This document shows, piece by piece, positions 17,085 through 23,835 of a stretch of DNA of 25,728 nt. Under the pieces are notes generated by a model. It saw nothing but the letters and a program-made list of their open reading frames with translations. It was not told the origin of the DNA and ran no database searches. The stretch is from JBASRP01 sp044866075 (GTDB taxonomy: Bacteria > Actinomycetota > AC-67): positions 1 to 25,728 of the forward strand of contig JBIOTQ010000124.1 in the NCBI GenBank assembly GCA_044866075.1, in the 5' to 3' direction. Positions within the stretch are counted from its first letter, which is position 1. Every line of letters starts with the position of its first letter. The translations under genes and the position numbers were made by a program.

Positions 17085-18139
17085 GTGCTCCCAGCTCTCA
17101 TACGCTCGACCTCCTCGACGAACGCACCTGCGAATTCCTCCACGGTCGGTGCCTCGACGCGCGCCGGCCGGCCGGGTGGCTGCTGAGCGACTCGATCGAT
17201 CGCCGCCGCCATCGCCTCAACCGATCGCGCCGGAAACGGAGAGGCGATGCCGCGCGTGATCTCGGGGAGAGCACCGCCGTCGCTCACACAAACCGGAAGT
17301 CCGCAGGCCAACGCCTCCCATACGGGAAGACCGAACCCCTCTTCCATGGAAGGCATGACCAGCAGGCGCGAGGTGGCGTAGGCCGCGTCCAACCTGCTCT
17401 GCGGGCATGACCCCTCGACCGCTATCGATCCGTGACCGCCGCTCTCGACCAACGAACGCAGCTCTCTCACCTCGGACGGGCTCCCGCCTATCAGGAGCAG
17501 CCGGCCGCCTCCTCGACGGAACTCCGTCGTACCGAACGCCTCGATCAGTGCCCTGAGGTTCTTGTGCGGCGCGAACCGGCCCACGTAGAGAGCGACGTCC
17601 TCCTGCGGCAACCGCTCCCGTAGCTGGCGCACACGCGCGCCCATGCCGCGGTCGAGTGGGAAGCGAACCACCCCGATCCTCGTGGCGTCGATGCCGAGAT
17701 CCGTCTCGATACACCGCCGTGAGTAGTCGGACACCGTGAGGATCCTCGACGAAACGCGCCCGACGGCTCGCAGGTACGTCCGCTTCAGGCGGCGCGGGCC
17801 CGGCGGGCCGAAGTGCAGGGGGATCGTGTCGTAGATCATCGTGATCGATGCGCCCGGCCGAAGGGGCCGGATCTGATGCATGTAGATCGCGACGTCGTGC
17901 GTCGGGATCTTCAACAGGTCGCGCTGGCCGCCCCACTCGAGCGGAGGCCGGCGAGTCTCGCTCCATTCGGCGCTGTCCCAGAGAAACGAGCCAACGGTCG
18001 ACGGCCCCCAGACGGTCCAGCGTCCGGCCGGTCGTATCCGACGAAGCCCTTCGAGGAGGAGCTCCGTCGTACGGCCGGCTCCTCCGCGCCCGAGCCATCG
18101 GCAATCGAGGAGGATCCTCGTATCAGCGAGCGCAGCCAC
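17081..18139 (-). CDS. Glycosyltransferase family 4, convergent with the polysaccharide cluster
   Basis: The 352-residue GT-B protein starts with GTG (MAALADTRILLDCRWLGRGG). The mid-region is RILTVSDYSRRCIETDLGI, the donor domain begins VALYVGRFAPHKNLRALIEAF, and the E-x7-E motif is SMEEGFGLPVWEALACGLPV. It resembles the mannosyltransferase type of GT4. It sits alone on the minus strand, downstream of the pil operon behind two hairpins. AGGAGG lies 11 bp before the GTG, rather far. It may belong functionally to the polysaccharide cluster it faces, or could glycosylate surface or pilus components. No promoter is obvious in the 119-bp leader, where TTGACC occurs without a good -10. Confidence 0.88.
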   Translation of the reverse strand: MAALADTRILLDCRWLGRGGAGRTTELLLEGLRRIRPAGRWTVWGPSTVGSFLWDSAEWSETRRPPLEWGGQRDLLKIPTHDVAIYMHQIRPLRPGASITMIYDTIPLHFGPPGPRRLKRTYLRAVGRVSSRILTVSDYSRRCIETDLGIDATRIGVVRFPLDRGMGARVRQLRERLPQEDVALYVGRFAPHKNLRALIEAFGTTEFRRGGGRLLLIGGSPSEVRELRSLVESGGHGSIAVEGSCPQSRLDAAYATSRLLVMPSMEEGFGLPVWEALACGLPVCVSDGGALPEITRGIASPFPARSVEAMAAAIDRVAQQPPGRPARVEAPTVEEFAGAFVEEVERMRAGST

Positions 18140-18170
18140 AGCCTTCGGCGCCTCCTGAAGGTCAAGAATG

Positions 18171-18201
18171 GGGGGACGGCCGGACCGACGGGCCGTCCCC
18201 C
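18171..18201 (-). terminator. Strong 11-bp hairpin after the pil operon
   Basis: GGGGGACGGCC (18171-18181) pairs perfectly with GGCCGTCCCCC (18191-18201) around a 9-nt loop. On the minus strand it is followed by C and then ATTCTT, a weak U-rich tract. It lies 58 bp beyond the stop of the pilP-like gene and just ahead of the GT4 gene, so it most likely ends or attenuates the pil transcript. Confidence 0.6.
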
Positions 18202-18210
18202 TAATCGAAG

Positions 18211-18254
18211 CGCCCCGCGACCGCTAGCTCCCCCTAAGAGCCGGCCGCGGGGCG
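18211..18254 (-). terminator. Second hairpin immediately after the pilP-like stop
   Basis: CGCCCCGCG (18211-18219) pairs perfectly with CGCGGGGCG (18246-18254) across a 26-nt loop, starting 4 bp past the stop codon at 18259. There is no U-tract. Together with the neighbouring 11-bp hairpin it forms a tandem structured 3' end, which could stabilise the mRNA or act as a GC-rich terminator. Confidence 0.45.
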
Positions 18255-18258
18255 ACTT

Positions 18259-18813
18259 CTACTTCAAGACCTCCTGCCCCACGCACAACGTGAAGCTCTC
18301 GTCTCCGAACACGAACGTCCCGCAATCGGACGTCAGATCCTTGACACGGTACGAGCCGGCGAACGTCTGGCCCTCGCGAACCCGATACTCGGTCGAGTCG
18401 ACCTCGACCGTCGCCGTGCGGCTACTGCCCGAGCCGCTGATGTCGACCAACGTCACGCGCTGACTGCCCGTCGCGCCTCCGGAAGAAGGCGGGGCCGACG
18501 ACGTCGGTGCGGGCGTACCGCCGATCGGGCCCTGGACGACCAGGGGCCGGAACGGATCCTTGCCCTCGAAGACCTCGAAGCTTTCCGGCACGGCCGTGGG
18601 CGACGCGGTTGGGGCCGCCGACGGCCGCGCTGTGCCGGTCGCCCGCGGCGGCGTCGTCGGGAAGCCTTCGAGGTCGTCGCCTTCCCCGCCCCCCGAGAGG
18701 AAGAGCAGATAGACGATCGCGAGCAACGCGACGATGCCGACGATGATGATCAGGGCACGCTCGCGCGGCTGGAGTTTTTGCCAGCGCCCGCCGCTTTGGA
18801 TCTCGACAGTCAT
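18259..18813 (-). CDS. pilP: PilP/GspC-like type IV pilus alignment protein
   Basis: The 184-residue protein has a short cytoplasmic N-terminus, one membrane helix (about 19-40), a Pro/Ala/Ser/Thr linker (about 50-80), the segment FEVFEGKDPFRPL (79-91), a second low-complexity linker (about 96-117) and a small beta domain (118-184). The KDPF-x-P segment and the C-terminal pattern (VTLVDISG, then TATVEV, YRVREGQ and YRVKDL) resemble PilP/GspC homology-region domains, which sit outside the membrane next to PilN and PilO. Cys164 and Cys177 could form a disulfide. It is the last gene of the HTH-pilM-pilN-pilO operon, 9 bp after pilO. Assignment rests on position and pattern, so the symbol is tentative. 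Confidence 0.65.
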   Translation of the reverse strand: MTVEIQSGGRWQKLQPRERALIIIVGIVALLAIVYLLFLSGGGEGDDLEGFPTTPPRATGTARPSAAPTASPTAVPESFEVFEGKDPFRPLVVQGPIGGTPAPTSSAPPSSGGATGSQRVTLVDISGSGSSRTATVEVDSTEYRVREGQTFAGSYRVKDLTSDCGTFVFGDESFTLCVGQEVLK

Positions 18814-18822
18814 CTCACAACC

Positions 18823-19422
18823 TCATGGACTCGGGGTCGCGGCCGGCCGCGGTGTGGCCGTTGCGCCGCCGACACGGCCTTCGGTCTGTACCACGTACAT
18901 GCGGAAGGTGAGGGTCGTCGAAAGCGTCTGTAGACCCGTCCCTTCCTCTCGCTCCGACGAGATCGATATCGAGGTCACCTCGACAGCGCGCTGGAGGTCC
19001 TCCAAGCGCGTCAAGAAGGTCTCCAGGCGGAAGAAGCCGCCCTTGATTTGGATGTTGACGGAGATCGCTTGCGCTCCCGAGGATCCGGTCAGATCCGCGG
19101 GCGGGCTCGGAGCGATCGAGACCAATTCCATCCCCGAGACGGTCGCGGCCGTCTGCAGCTGGCGGATCAGCGCGGGGAGGTCCGGCGTCGACGGCAGCAG
19201 ACGATCGAAGACCGCGAGCCGCGCCTGGGTCTGCGGCTGCTCGCGCTCGGCCTGTTTCAGCTGCGCCAGACGGATGCGGAGCGAATCCGCCTCGTCGTTG
19301 ACCTGCTCGACCTGATCCCGCACGTCCGTGATCTCGGACAGCTTCGGCTTCAGAACGAAGAGGAAGAAGATCAGCACGATCGCGAGACCGGCTGCCGCCG
19401 CCAAGGCGTATCGGCGCGTCAT
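18823..19422 (-). CDS. pilO: Type IV pilus inner-membrane protein PilO
   Basis: The 199-residue protein begins MTRRYALAAAAGLAIVLIFF, a single membrane helix (about 5-24). A coiled-coil stretch (about 27-65: LSEITDVRDQVEQVNDEA) follows, then a ferredoxin-like periplasmic domain with LLPSTPDLPALIRQLQTAA and VNIQIKGGFFRLETFLTRLEDL. This is the PilO layout. PilO pairs with PilN to link the cytoplasmic PilM ring to the outside. The C-terminus is a Thr/Ala/Pro tail. The ATG at 19422 overlaps the pilN stop as ATGA; the longer in-frame reading to 19584 lies inside pilN and is not used. Confidence 0.92.
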   Translation of the reverse strand: MTRRYALAAAAGLAIVLIFFLFVLKPKLSEITDVRDQVEQVNDEADSLRIRLAQLKQAEREQPQTQARLAVFDRLLPSTPDLPALIRQLQTAATVSGMELVSIAPSPPADLTGSSGAQAISVNIQIKGGFFRLETFLTRLEDLQRAVEVTSISISSEREEGTGLQTLSTTLTFRMYVVQTEGRVGGATATPRPAATPSP

Positions 19423-20042
19423 GGCGCTCGCTTCCCTCCCGGCTGATTGCGCCGCAGCGCCGCATCCGAGAGCTGGACCGAAGAGTTGAACGTCACCAGC
19501 GAGGCGCCCGCTTCCTCGCTCTTCGAGGACAGCGAGATGTAGGGGAAGACGAACTCCCGCACCCCCGAGATCCGCGACAGCCACCGGGCGACATCCAGAT
19601 GGGTGAATGTGCTGCCGGTTACCTGGATGGTTCCGATCGGCGCACCCTCCACGGCCGGCGCGCCCGGTGCCGGCGCCTGAACGGAGCCGGAGAAGTTCTC
19701 CAGCCAGACATCCGACGGAATGACGACGCTGATGTCGTTGAGAAGAACGCTCCAGCGGACCTCGCTCGCAGTCAGTCGCTCGAGAAGCTGTTCCTTGTCG
19801 CGGAGCGCCTGCTGTTGCGCGGCGAAGCTCTGCAGACCGCTGATCTGCCGCTGGAGACCGGCGTTCGTCTTTCTCGCCTCTTCCAGCTTGCCGCGCTCGC
19901 CCGACAAACGGGCGGCCTGAACGATGAACACGAGGATCAGTAGGGCGACGAGCCCGACGCCGGCTGCGGCGAGCGCCAAGGTGATCTGCCGCGCGCGACG
20001 ACGCTGCGCGATCTCGGGGGGAAGGAGGTTGATCTGACGCAT
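19419..20042 (-). CDS. pilN: Type IV pilus inner-membrane protein PilN
   Basis: The 207-residue protein starts MRQINLLPPEI; INLLP is the conserved cytoplasmic motif that docks into PilM. A membrane helix follows (about 22-44), then a coiled coil (about 47-95) and a periplasmic alpha/beta domain (VWLENFSGSV, then IQVTGSTFTHLDVARWLSRI). Two ATGs adjoin, at 20045 and 20042. GGGAGGA lies one base before the first and four before the second, so the second is preferred. The 3' end overlaps pilO by 4 bp and the 5' end touches the pilM stop, indicating coupled translation. Confidence 0.94.
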   Translation of the reverse strand: MRQINLLPPEIAQRRRARQITLALAAAGVGLVALLILVFIVQAARLSGERGKLEEARKTNAGLQRQISGLQSFAAQQQALRDKEQLLERLTASEVRWSVLLNDISVVIPSDVWLENFSGSVQAPAPGAPAVEGAPIGTIQVTGSTFTHLDVARWLSRISGVREFVFPYISLSSKSEEAGASLVTFNSSVQLSDAALRRNQPGGKRAP

Positions 20043-21100
20043 CATTCCTCCCGCATCGCCAACCCGATCGCGACCGCCGACACGGCGGACATCTGGGCCA
20101 GCTCGTCGGGGGTTTGCGAGACCTTGCCGATGCGAACGCGCGTCAACGGTTGCCCCTCTTCGACGGGCAGGTGGAGTCCCGACGCGAGACGTTCGTGCAA
20201 CCCCGGCAGCTTCGACGCGCCGCCGGTGATGATCACGGTGGTGATCCGCGCGGTGCCGGTCTGGGTCAGGTAGTAGTCGATCGATCCGCGCACTTCGTCG
20301 ACGAAGGCTGCGGCGCGTTGCTCGATGATCTTCGCGGCTCCCTCGGCCGGCACCGGGCCGCCCTCAGGCGACACGCCGACGCGGGCTTTGACGCTCTCGG
20401 CCTCCGTCCAGTCGATGCTCAGCCCCGAGACGAGCGCGTCGGAGATGTCGTCGCCACCCATCGGCAGGATGCGAACGAAGCGCGGACGACCCTGTTCGTG
20501 GACGACGATGTTCGTCACGCCGGCGCCGATGTCGATCAACGCCTCACTCTCGCGCGAGCCGAGCAGCGGAGTCGTCGTCGCGAGCGCGCGCATGTCGGCG
20601 AACGGGCTCAGATCGACCACCGCGGGATCGAACCCGGCCTCCTGCGCCACAGAGACGAACGTATTCACCATGTCGCGCTGCGCGGCGACAAGCAGCACCT
20701 TGAGCATGCGGTCGCCGTTCTCCGCCGTGAATTCGTCGAGCACCTGGTAGTCGAGGATGGCGTCCTCGATCGGGATCGGGATGTACTCCTGCGCCTGGAA
20801 CTGAAGAGCGCCCTGCAGATCGGCCTCCTCCATCGCGGCCATGTCGATCTGGCGCACGACGACCTTCTGATTGGCGATCCCGATGGCGGTCTGCTTCACG
20901 GAGAACCGGCCTTTCGAGACGAGCTCGCGCAACGCGCCGACGACGGCGCCGGGATCGGCGATCTCGCCGCCGGAAACCGCGCCACGCGGCAGCGCCACCG
21001 ACGCGAACCGTGCCAGCGTCGGCGGGTCGGCTTTGGCCGACACCTCGGCAGCCCTCACGGAGCTGGTCCCGATGTCGAGTCCCAGGAGTGCGCGGGCCAT
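20042..21100 (-). CDS. pilM: Type IV pilus assembly ATPase-like protein PilM
   Basis: The 352-residue FtsA/actin-fold protein has phosphate-1 motif LGLDIGTSSVRAAEV (6-20), a central ALIDIGAGVTNIVVHEQG block (phosphate-2) and VIITGGASKLPGLHERL (adenosine motif) near the C-terminus. AIGIANQKVVVRQIDMAAM and QAQEYIPIPIEDAILDYQVL are typical of PilM. It forms a cytoplasmic ring bound to the PilN N-terminus and connects the pilus motor to the membrane complex. The ATG is 5 bp downstream of the HTH gene, so the two are co-transcribed. Length is normal and the motifs look intact. Confidence 0.96.
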   Translation of the reverse strand: MARALLGLDIGTSSVRAAEVSAKADPPTLARFASVALPRGAVSGGEIADPGAVVGALRELVSKGRFSVKQTAIGIANQKVVVRQIDMAAMEEADLQGALQFQAQEYIPIPIEDAILDYQVLDEFTAENGDRMLKVLLVAAQRDMVNTFVSVAQEAGFDPAVVDLSPFADMRALATTTPLLGSRESEALIDIGAGVTNIVVHEQGRPRFVRILPMGGDDISDALVSGLSIDWTEAESVKARVGVSPEGGPVPAEGAAKIIEQRAAAFVDEVRGSIDYYLTQTGTARITTVIITGGASKLPGLHERLASGLHLPVEEGQPLTRVRIGKVSQTPDELAQMSAVSAVAIGLAMREE

Positions 21101-21105
21101 GGCCC

Positions 21106-21321
21106 CTACCCGTTGTCGACTCGGACGGCTCGGTCGGACAGGTACCGGTTCACGTCGCTCTCTCGGATCCGGTAGTTCTTGCCGACCCGGATGGCCGCGA
21201 GGCTGCCGCTCTTGATCAACCGGTACACCGTCATGCTGGAAACCCGCATGAGAGCGGCCACCTCACCAACGGTGAGAAGGCGATCGCCGACGTACGGGCT
21301 CCTTCGCGGAGGACTCATCAC
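21106..21321 (-). CDS. Small excisionase/BldC-like helix-turn-helix DNA-binding protein
   Basis: The 71-residue protein has a single winged-HTH domain of the MerR-like HTH_17 type: LLTVGEVAALMRVSSMTVYRLI (helix-turn-helix, about 15-36), then KSGSLAAIRVGKNYRIRESDVNRYL (wing and third helix). Relatives include phage excisionases and the actinobacterial regulator BldC. Start is GTG at 21321 (GGAGG 8 bp upstream) or the adjacent ATG at 21318. It is the first gene of the pilM operon, 5 bp ahead of pilM. No integrase, att site or other phage gene is nearby, so a regulatory role in pilus expression is more likely than excision (inference). Confidence 0.85.
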   Translation of the reverse strand: MMSPPRRSPYVGDRLLTVGEVAALMRVSSMTVYRLIKSGSLAAIRVGKNYRIRESDVNRYLSDRAVRVDNG

Positions 21322-21358
21322 CCGGCTCTCCTCCAGAAACGGACTTCTGCACCAGCCT

Positions 21359-21392
21359 CAACAACTTCCACAACTCCCCCAACAACCACAAC
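21359..21392 (-). repeat. Imperfect direct repeat in the HTH gene leader, possible operator
   Basis: On the minus strand GTTGTGG occurs at 21392-21386 and 21374-21368. Each copy is followed by GTTGTTG, directly overlapping in the first (21386-21380) and after two bases in the second (21365-21359). The first copies are 18 bp apart, nearly two helical turns. It lies between the predicted promoter and the start codon of a DNA-binding protein, a natural place for autoregulation. Function is inferred from position only. Confidence 0.4.
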
Positions 21393-21417
21393 GTCAACAT
21401 CTGGAACGGGAGTACCG

Positions 21418-21447
21418 ACGCTACACATCTTGCTCTTTCGTTGTCAA
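21418..21447 (-). promoter_or_regulatory. Predicted promoter of the HTH-pilMNOP operon
   Basis: On the minus strand a perfect TTGACA (21447-21442) is followed after 18 bp by TAGCGT (21423-21418), a fair match to the housekeeping -10. It implies a leader of roughly 90 nt before the HTH start. Nothing as good is seen elsewhere in the gap. Confidence 0.55.
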
Positions 21448-21523
21448 TAGCCAGACTCGGAGTCGGAAGATGACAACTTGAGAACTACACAACTGTAATT
21501 AGCAGCGATTACCCTACGTGGTC

Positions 21524-21544
21524 AGGGCAAACAATGGTTGCCCT
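21524..21544 (-). terminator. 7-bp hairpin after pilD, weak terminator or operator
   Basis: AGGGCAA (21524-21530) pairs with TTGCCCT (21538-21544) around a 7-nt loop, 33 bp after the pilD stop. No U-tract follows on the minus strand, so termination is uncertain. It might end the prepilin-pilD transcript or bind a regulator. Confidence 0.35.
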
Positions 21545-21577
21545 AGGGAACGAGCAGAACGGGGCTCTGGAGCGGCC

Positions 21578-22351
21578 TCAGCCGCGCCAGAGATCGAGTA
21601 TGGGCTCGCCGAAGAGGAGGGCGATGATCGCACCTGCGGCCATGAAGGGCCCGAACGGGATCGCGGTCTTCCGGCCGGCCTTCCCCCCCACCATCAGGCC
21701 GACCCCGACCACGGCTCCGAGTAGGAAGGCCAGGAAGAAGGCGACGGTGAGATACCCCCAGCTCGCGTAGCCGAGGAAGAGGCCGATCAGGCCGGCGAGC
21801 TTCACGTCGCCCATCCCCATGCCCGCGGGATAGATCAGCGCGATAACGAAGAAGGCGCCGGCGCCGACCACCATCCCCTCCAGCCCGCGGATCCAGAAGG
21901 AGAAGCTGTCCCCCGCCAAAGCCGTGGTCATCGCGAGGAGAGGGATCCCGGCGACGACGGACGGATAGATGATCGCGTTAGGGAGCAGCTTCGTCTCGAG
22001 GTCGATCAGCGACAACGCCACGAGGACCCAGAGAAAAGGCAGAAAGGCGAGGAGACCCCAGCCGAGGGGCAAACGGACGACGGCGAGGACCCACACCAGC
22101 GCAGTGAGGACTTCGGTCGCCAGGTATCGCGGCGACACCGGCGCCTTGCAGTAGCGGCACCTCCCACCCAGCATCAGCCACGAGACGATCGGGATGTTGT
22201 CGAGAGCGGCGAGCTGATGGCCGCAGTTCGGGCACCGCGAGCGCGGCGCGACGATCGACTCTTTCTTCGGGACCCGATGAACGACCACGCTCATGAAGCT
22301 GCCGAAAGCCAGACCGCCGACACCCGCGAGGATCGCAGCGAACGTCCTCAT
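21578..22351 (-). CDS. pilD: Type IV prepilin peptidase
   Basis: The 257-residue polytopic membrane protein begins RTFAAILAGVGGLAFGSFMSVVVHRVP, the family N-terminus. It keeps the zinc-type tetracysteine motif CPNC (40-43) and CRYC (65-68), characteristic of bifunctional leader peptidase/N-methyltransferases. The two catalytic aspartates are Asp117 (LSLIDLETKLLPN) and Asp182 (GMGMGDVKLAG). It cleaves prepilin leaders after Gly at the cytoplasmic side and methylates the new N-terminus. Substrates are at hand: the GG|F or EG|F prepilins encoded immediately upstream. It starts at ATG 22351, 47 bp after the PilX-like stop, and is followed by a 256-bp gap. Confidence 0.96.
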   Translation of the reverse strand: MRTFAAILAGVGGLAFGSFMSVVVHRVPKKESIVAPRSRCPNCGHQLAALDNIPIVSWLMLGGRCRYCKAPVSPRYLATEVLTALVWVLAVVRLPLGWGLLAFLPFLWVLVALSLIDLETKLLPNAIIYPSVVAGIPLLAMTTALAGDSFSFWIRGLEGMVVGAGAFFVIALIYPAGMGMGDVKLAGLIGLFLGYASWGYLTVAFFLAFLLGAVVGVGLMVGGKAGRKTAIPFGPFMAAGAIIALLFGEPILDLWRG

Positions 22352-22398
22352 CCGGCGCGGAGCCTACCCTTGCCTCTCCCCCATACCGGAGAGCCGGG

Positions 22399-23835
22399 TC
22401 AGGGCCGTAGCTCGATCCAGGTCTCGACCTCGTAGGTCACGGGGCCGAAACCGACCATGCGCTCGACCCGGGAGTCGTAGGTGAGGGACTGGTTGTTCTT
22501 CACCTGGATGGAGTCGGCGTAGATGGTGCCGAACTGGACCTGGTTGTTCTTGACGGCTACGGGGCCATACGGCGCGTACACGACGACGGCGGTGTCGCCG
22601 GACGGCTCGAAATTGTTCTTCAGATGAACCGAGCACTCGCTCGAATCCTGGTTGACGTCGCAGATCGTTCCGGTCGGCGGCTGATACGTCGAGACCAGCG
22701 TAAATATCGCGTCGTTCGTGCTGTCCGTGACGCTGTTGGTGAAGATCGGGACGTTGGCGATGATGGTCGTGTCGCCGGTGATCGTCACGCCGGTGAGGTC
22801 GAGCCGCGTGTTCTGGCTTACCGGCGCCGTCTGGTTGACGTAGAACGTTCCGCTGAGATTCGACGCGTGCGCCGTGACGTAGGTCTGCAACTCGGAGACG
22901 GCCGTCGCGGACGACGTCTCCGGCGTCCCGTACTCGTGCAGCGTCGAGGAATCGTAGTTCGAGGCGCTGTACGTGAACGTCGGTAGAGGTTTCGTCGGCG
23001 CCGCCGCGCTGCAGACGTTCTGGGAGATCGTGCCGCCGACCGTACCCGAGCCCGTCTTCGGTCCCCAGGTGACAACGTTGCCGAGGATCGTCCCCGTCGA
23101 CTCGACACGAACCTTGTACTTGGTCGGGTCCTCTCCCCCGCAGGTCACGGGGTCGGGCGGCGCGACCACCGAGGCCTTGACGTTCCCCTCGATCGAGGCG
23201 CCGCTCTCGACGTGCACCGCCCGGTCGAGGTTGCTCGGGTCGTATCCGCCCGACCACGCGTCGCCCTCGACGAGCGTTCCGTTCATCAGCCTGATCCAGC
23301 CGGTCGCGGCCGTGATTCCGCCGTGCACGGTGTTGCCCTGGTCCAGGAAGACGTTCTGGTTCGACCACACGTCCCCGTCGATGGTGTCGTTCCCCTTGGT
23401 GACGATACTGGTGTTCGAGAGCATCGCGTACAGGAACGACGAGGGCGGCGCCATCGTGATCCGGAGCTTGCGCGTCGCGCCGAGTCCCGCGTTGGCGCCG
23501 GGGACGACGCCCGTCGCGTCGATCTGGAAACGTTTCCGCGACTGCGGCGTCACGGTGACGGTGAACGTCCCGACGTCGCTACTTCCGGTGAACGTCCCCG
23601 AGTAGCCCCCGTTCGTCGAGTTCAGGTTCGCGATCGCCTGATGCACGCCCGCCTCGGCGACGTGGAGCGCCTGGGTCCAGCTCCGTCCGCGGGCCGTGGC
23701 AAAATTGGTGTGCGTCCCCACCGACATGACCAAAGCCATCAGCGTTCCCATGACCGCAAGCAAGACGACGGCGGTGATCATGACGAAACCCGACTCCTCG
23801 TTCCGGAGCCGAGAGCGGATCGTTACCAGGATCAC
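22399..23835 (-). CDS. PilX-like pilus assembly protein with long beta-rich C-terminal region
   Basis: The 478-residue protein begins with NEESGFVMITAVVLLAVMGTLMALVM (12-37), the PilX N-terminal helix; there is no Glu at +5 after the Gly-Phe. The typical ALHVAEAGVHQAI follows at 57-69. After residue 140 it becomes rich in short strands and Asn/Gly/Asp turns (TIDGDVWSNQNVFLDQGNTV, ASIEGNVKASV, then AVKNNQVQFGTIYADSIQV), which suggests a bactofilin-like parallel beta-helix. It probably acts as a minor or tip pilus component exposed outside. The GTG at 23835 has GAGGT upstream and overlaps the previous gene as GTGA. Six or so Cys-poor segments give little disulfide evidence; Cys occurs near CGGEDP, NVCSAA and CDVNQDSSEC. 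Confidence 0.8.
   Translation of the reverse strand: MILVTIRSRLRNEESGFVMITAVVLLAVMGTLMALVMSVGTHTNFATARGRSWTQALHVAEAGVHQAIANLNSTNGGYSGTFTGSSDVGTFTVTVTPQSRKRFQIDATGVVPGANAGLGATRKLRITMAPPSSFLYAMLSNTSIVTKGNDTIDGDVWSNQNVFLDQGNTVHGGITAATGWIRLMNGTLVEGDAWSGGYDPSNLDRAVHVESGASIEGNVKASVVAPPDPVTCGGEDPTKYKVRVESTGTILGNVVTWGPKTGSGTVGGTISQNVCSAAAPTKPLPTFTYSASNYDSSTLHEYGTPETSSATAVSELQTYVTAHASNLSGTFYVNQTAPVSQNTRLDLTGVTITGDTTIIANVPIFTNSVTDSTNDAIFTLVSTYQPPTGTICDVNQDSSECSVHLKNNFEPSGDTAVVVYAPYGPVAVKNNQVQFGTIYADSIQVKNNQSLTYDSRVERMVGFGPVTYEVETWIELRP

Larger units (their letters stand above)
21322..21577 (-). promoter_or_regulatory. 256-bp AT-richer regulatory gap between pilD and the HTH-pilM operon
   Basis: This is the longest non-coding gap in the window and is visibly lower in GC than its neighbours. 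In transcription order it holds a dyad just after pilD (21524-21544), a consensus-like promoter (21418-21447), a duplicated GTTGTGG/GTTGTTG motif (21359-21392) and the ribosome binding site GGAGG before the HTH start. I see no short open frame with a credible start in it. Confidence 0.55.

Noticed and set aside
21106..21321. Remnant prophage or integrative element, because of the excisionase-like HTH
   Set aside because: No integrase, recombination site, tRNA or phage gene is nearby, and the gene is tightly joined to pilM. Small HTH_17 proteins are common as ordinary regulators.
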